The position numbers and the translations under genes are program-made. This document shows positions 4,915 to 5,432 of a stretch of 5,432 bases of DNA, in pieces. The notes under the pieces were generated by a model. That model was not told the DNA's origin. It was given only the letters and a program-made list of their open reading frames with translations, and ran no database searches. Origin of the DNA: an uncultured Devosia sp. (GTDB lineage Bacteria > Pseudomonadota > Alphaproteobacteria > Rhizobiales > Devosiaceae); contig CAMLOA010000170.1 in NCBI GenBank assembly GCA_946481445.1, positions 1-5,432 of the forward strand, written 5' to 3'. Numbering within the stretch: position 1 is the first letter of the stretch; the number at the start of each line of letters is the position of its first letter.

Positions 4915-5432
4915 CCGAGCAGGGCGGCACGCTTGTCGCGCAGCGTCCGAAGGGCCTTATCGACCCCCGGACAAACAAGCCCATCGGATCGGATGATCCG
5001 TTCTTCACCGACATCAACAACGAGCTGGCAGACAAGGGTTTCCTCGTCACGGCCACGGACGACCTGATCAATTGGGCCCGCACTGGCTCGTTGATGTGGA
5101 TGACGTTCGGCCTGGCATGCTGCGCGGTGGAGATGATGCAGGTTTCCATGCCGCGTTACGACGTGGAGCGCTTCGGCTTTGCGCCGCGTGCTTCGCCGCG
5201 CCAGTCCGACGTGATGATCGTTGCCGGCACGCTGACCAACAAGATGGCGCCGGCCCTGCGCAAGGTCTACGACCAGATGCCGGAACCGCGTTACGTCATC
5301 TCCATGGGCAGCTGCGCCAATGGCGGCGGCTACTACCACTATTCTTACTCAGTCGTGCGCGGCTGCGATCGCGTGGTGCCGGTGGACGTCTACGTTCCCG
5401 GATGCCCGCCGACGGCTGAGGCGCTTCTCTAC
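4905..5432 (+). CDS. nuoB: NADH-quinone oxidoreductase subunit B (3' end outside window)
   Basis: NuoB (PSST/NDUFS7 in mitochondria) carries iron-sulfur cluster N2, the last cluster before ubiquinone in complex I. The visible 176 residues contain all four expected cluster ligands: Cys72 and Cys73 in LACCAVEMM, Cys137 in GSCANGGG and Cys167 in [17 protein letters not shown] (58-69) and the [17 protein letters not shown] stretch (84-100) are family hallmarks that line the quinone pocket. A polar, variable N-terminal extension of about 30 residues precedes the conserved part, as in other alphaproteobacteria. The ATG lies inside nuoA and is supported by GGGAG at 4893-4897, seven bases upstream. 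The frame is open to the last base, so only a short C-terminal tail should be missing. nuoC would be expected next. Confidence 0.97.
   Translation, partial: MGLTEQGGTLVAQRPKGLIDPRTNKPIGSDDPFFTDINNELADKGFLVTATDDLINWARTGSLMWMTFGLACCAVEMMQVSMPRYDVERFGFAPRASPRQSDVMIVAGTLTNKMAPALRKVYDQMPEPRYVISMGSCANGGGYYHYSYSVVRGCDRVVPVDVYVPGCPPTAEALLY

Overview
The window looks like chromosomal DNA from a GC-rich alphaproteobacterium, probably of the order Hyphomicrobiales (Devosia-like relatives are my best guess, from memory of the NuoA/NuoB and HU sequences, not from a search). The main clues are a mitochondrial-type NuoA-NuoB pair with overlapping genes, a single HU gene near tRNA genes upstream of nuo, and two small Omp25/Omp31-like outer-membrane proteins. 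All confidently called genes are on the + strand.

Layout. (1) Positions 1-818 hold the C-terminal two thirds of a TetA-like major facilitator efflux transporter; its start is outside the window. (2) A roughly 200-nt gap with nested inverted repeats leads to an HU gene (1022-1294), which ends in a clear intrinsic terminator. (3) Two tRNA genes follow, tRNA-Val(UAC) at 1424-1499 and tRNA-Asp(GUC) at 1753-1829. Both encode their CCA end, each has a recognisable promoter, and 253 nt separate them. (4) An envelope block follows: an exported methionine sulfoxide reductase A with a single cysteine (1943-2671), then two diverged tandem paralogues of a small beta-barrel outer-membrane protein (2732-3271 and 3554-4132). 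The second has codon choice typical of abundant proteins, a long leader with two inverted repeats, and a very strong terminator. (5) A gene-poor stretch of about 320 nt leads into the respiratory complex I operon: nuoA (4549-4914) overlaps nuoB by 10 nt, and nuoB runs off the window end.

How the genes relate. HU, the tRNAs and nuoAB are housekeeping functions. The msrA-omp-omp block is an envelope module that repairs oxidised proteins outside the cytoplasm and builds the outer membrane. It lies between the tRNAs and nuo, but I see no integrase, transposase or attachment-site duplication that would make it a mobile island.

I found no convincing undescribed system. The items most worth a second look are the structured leader of the second outer-membrane protein gene, the single-cysteine exported MsrA, and the structured msrA leader next to its ribosome binding site.
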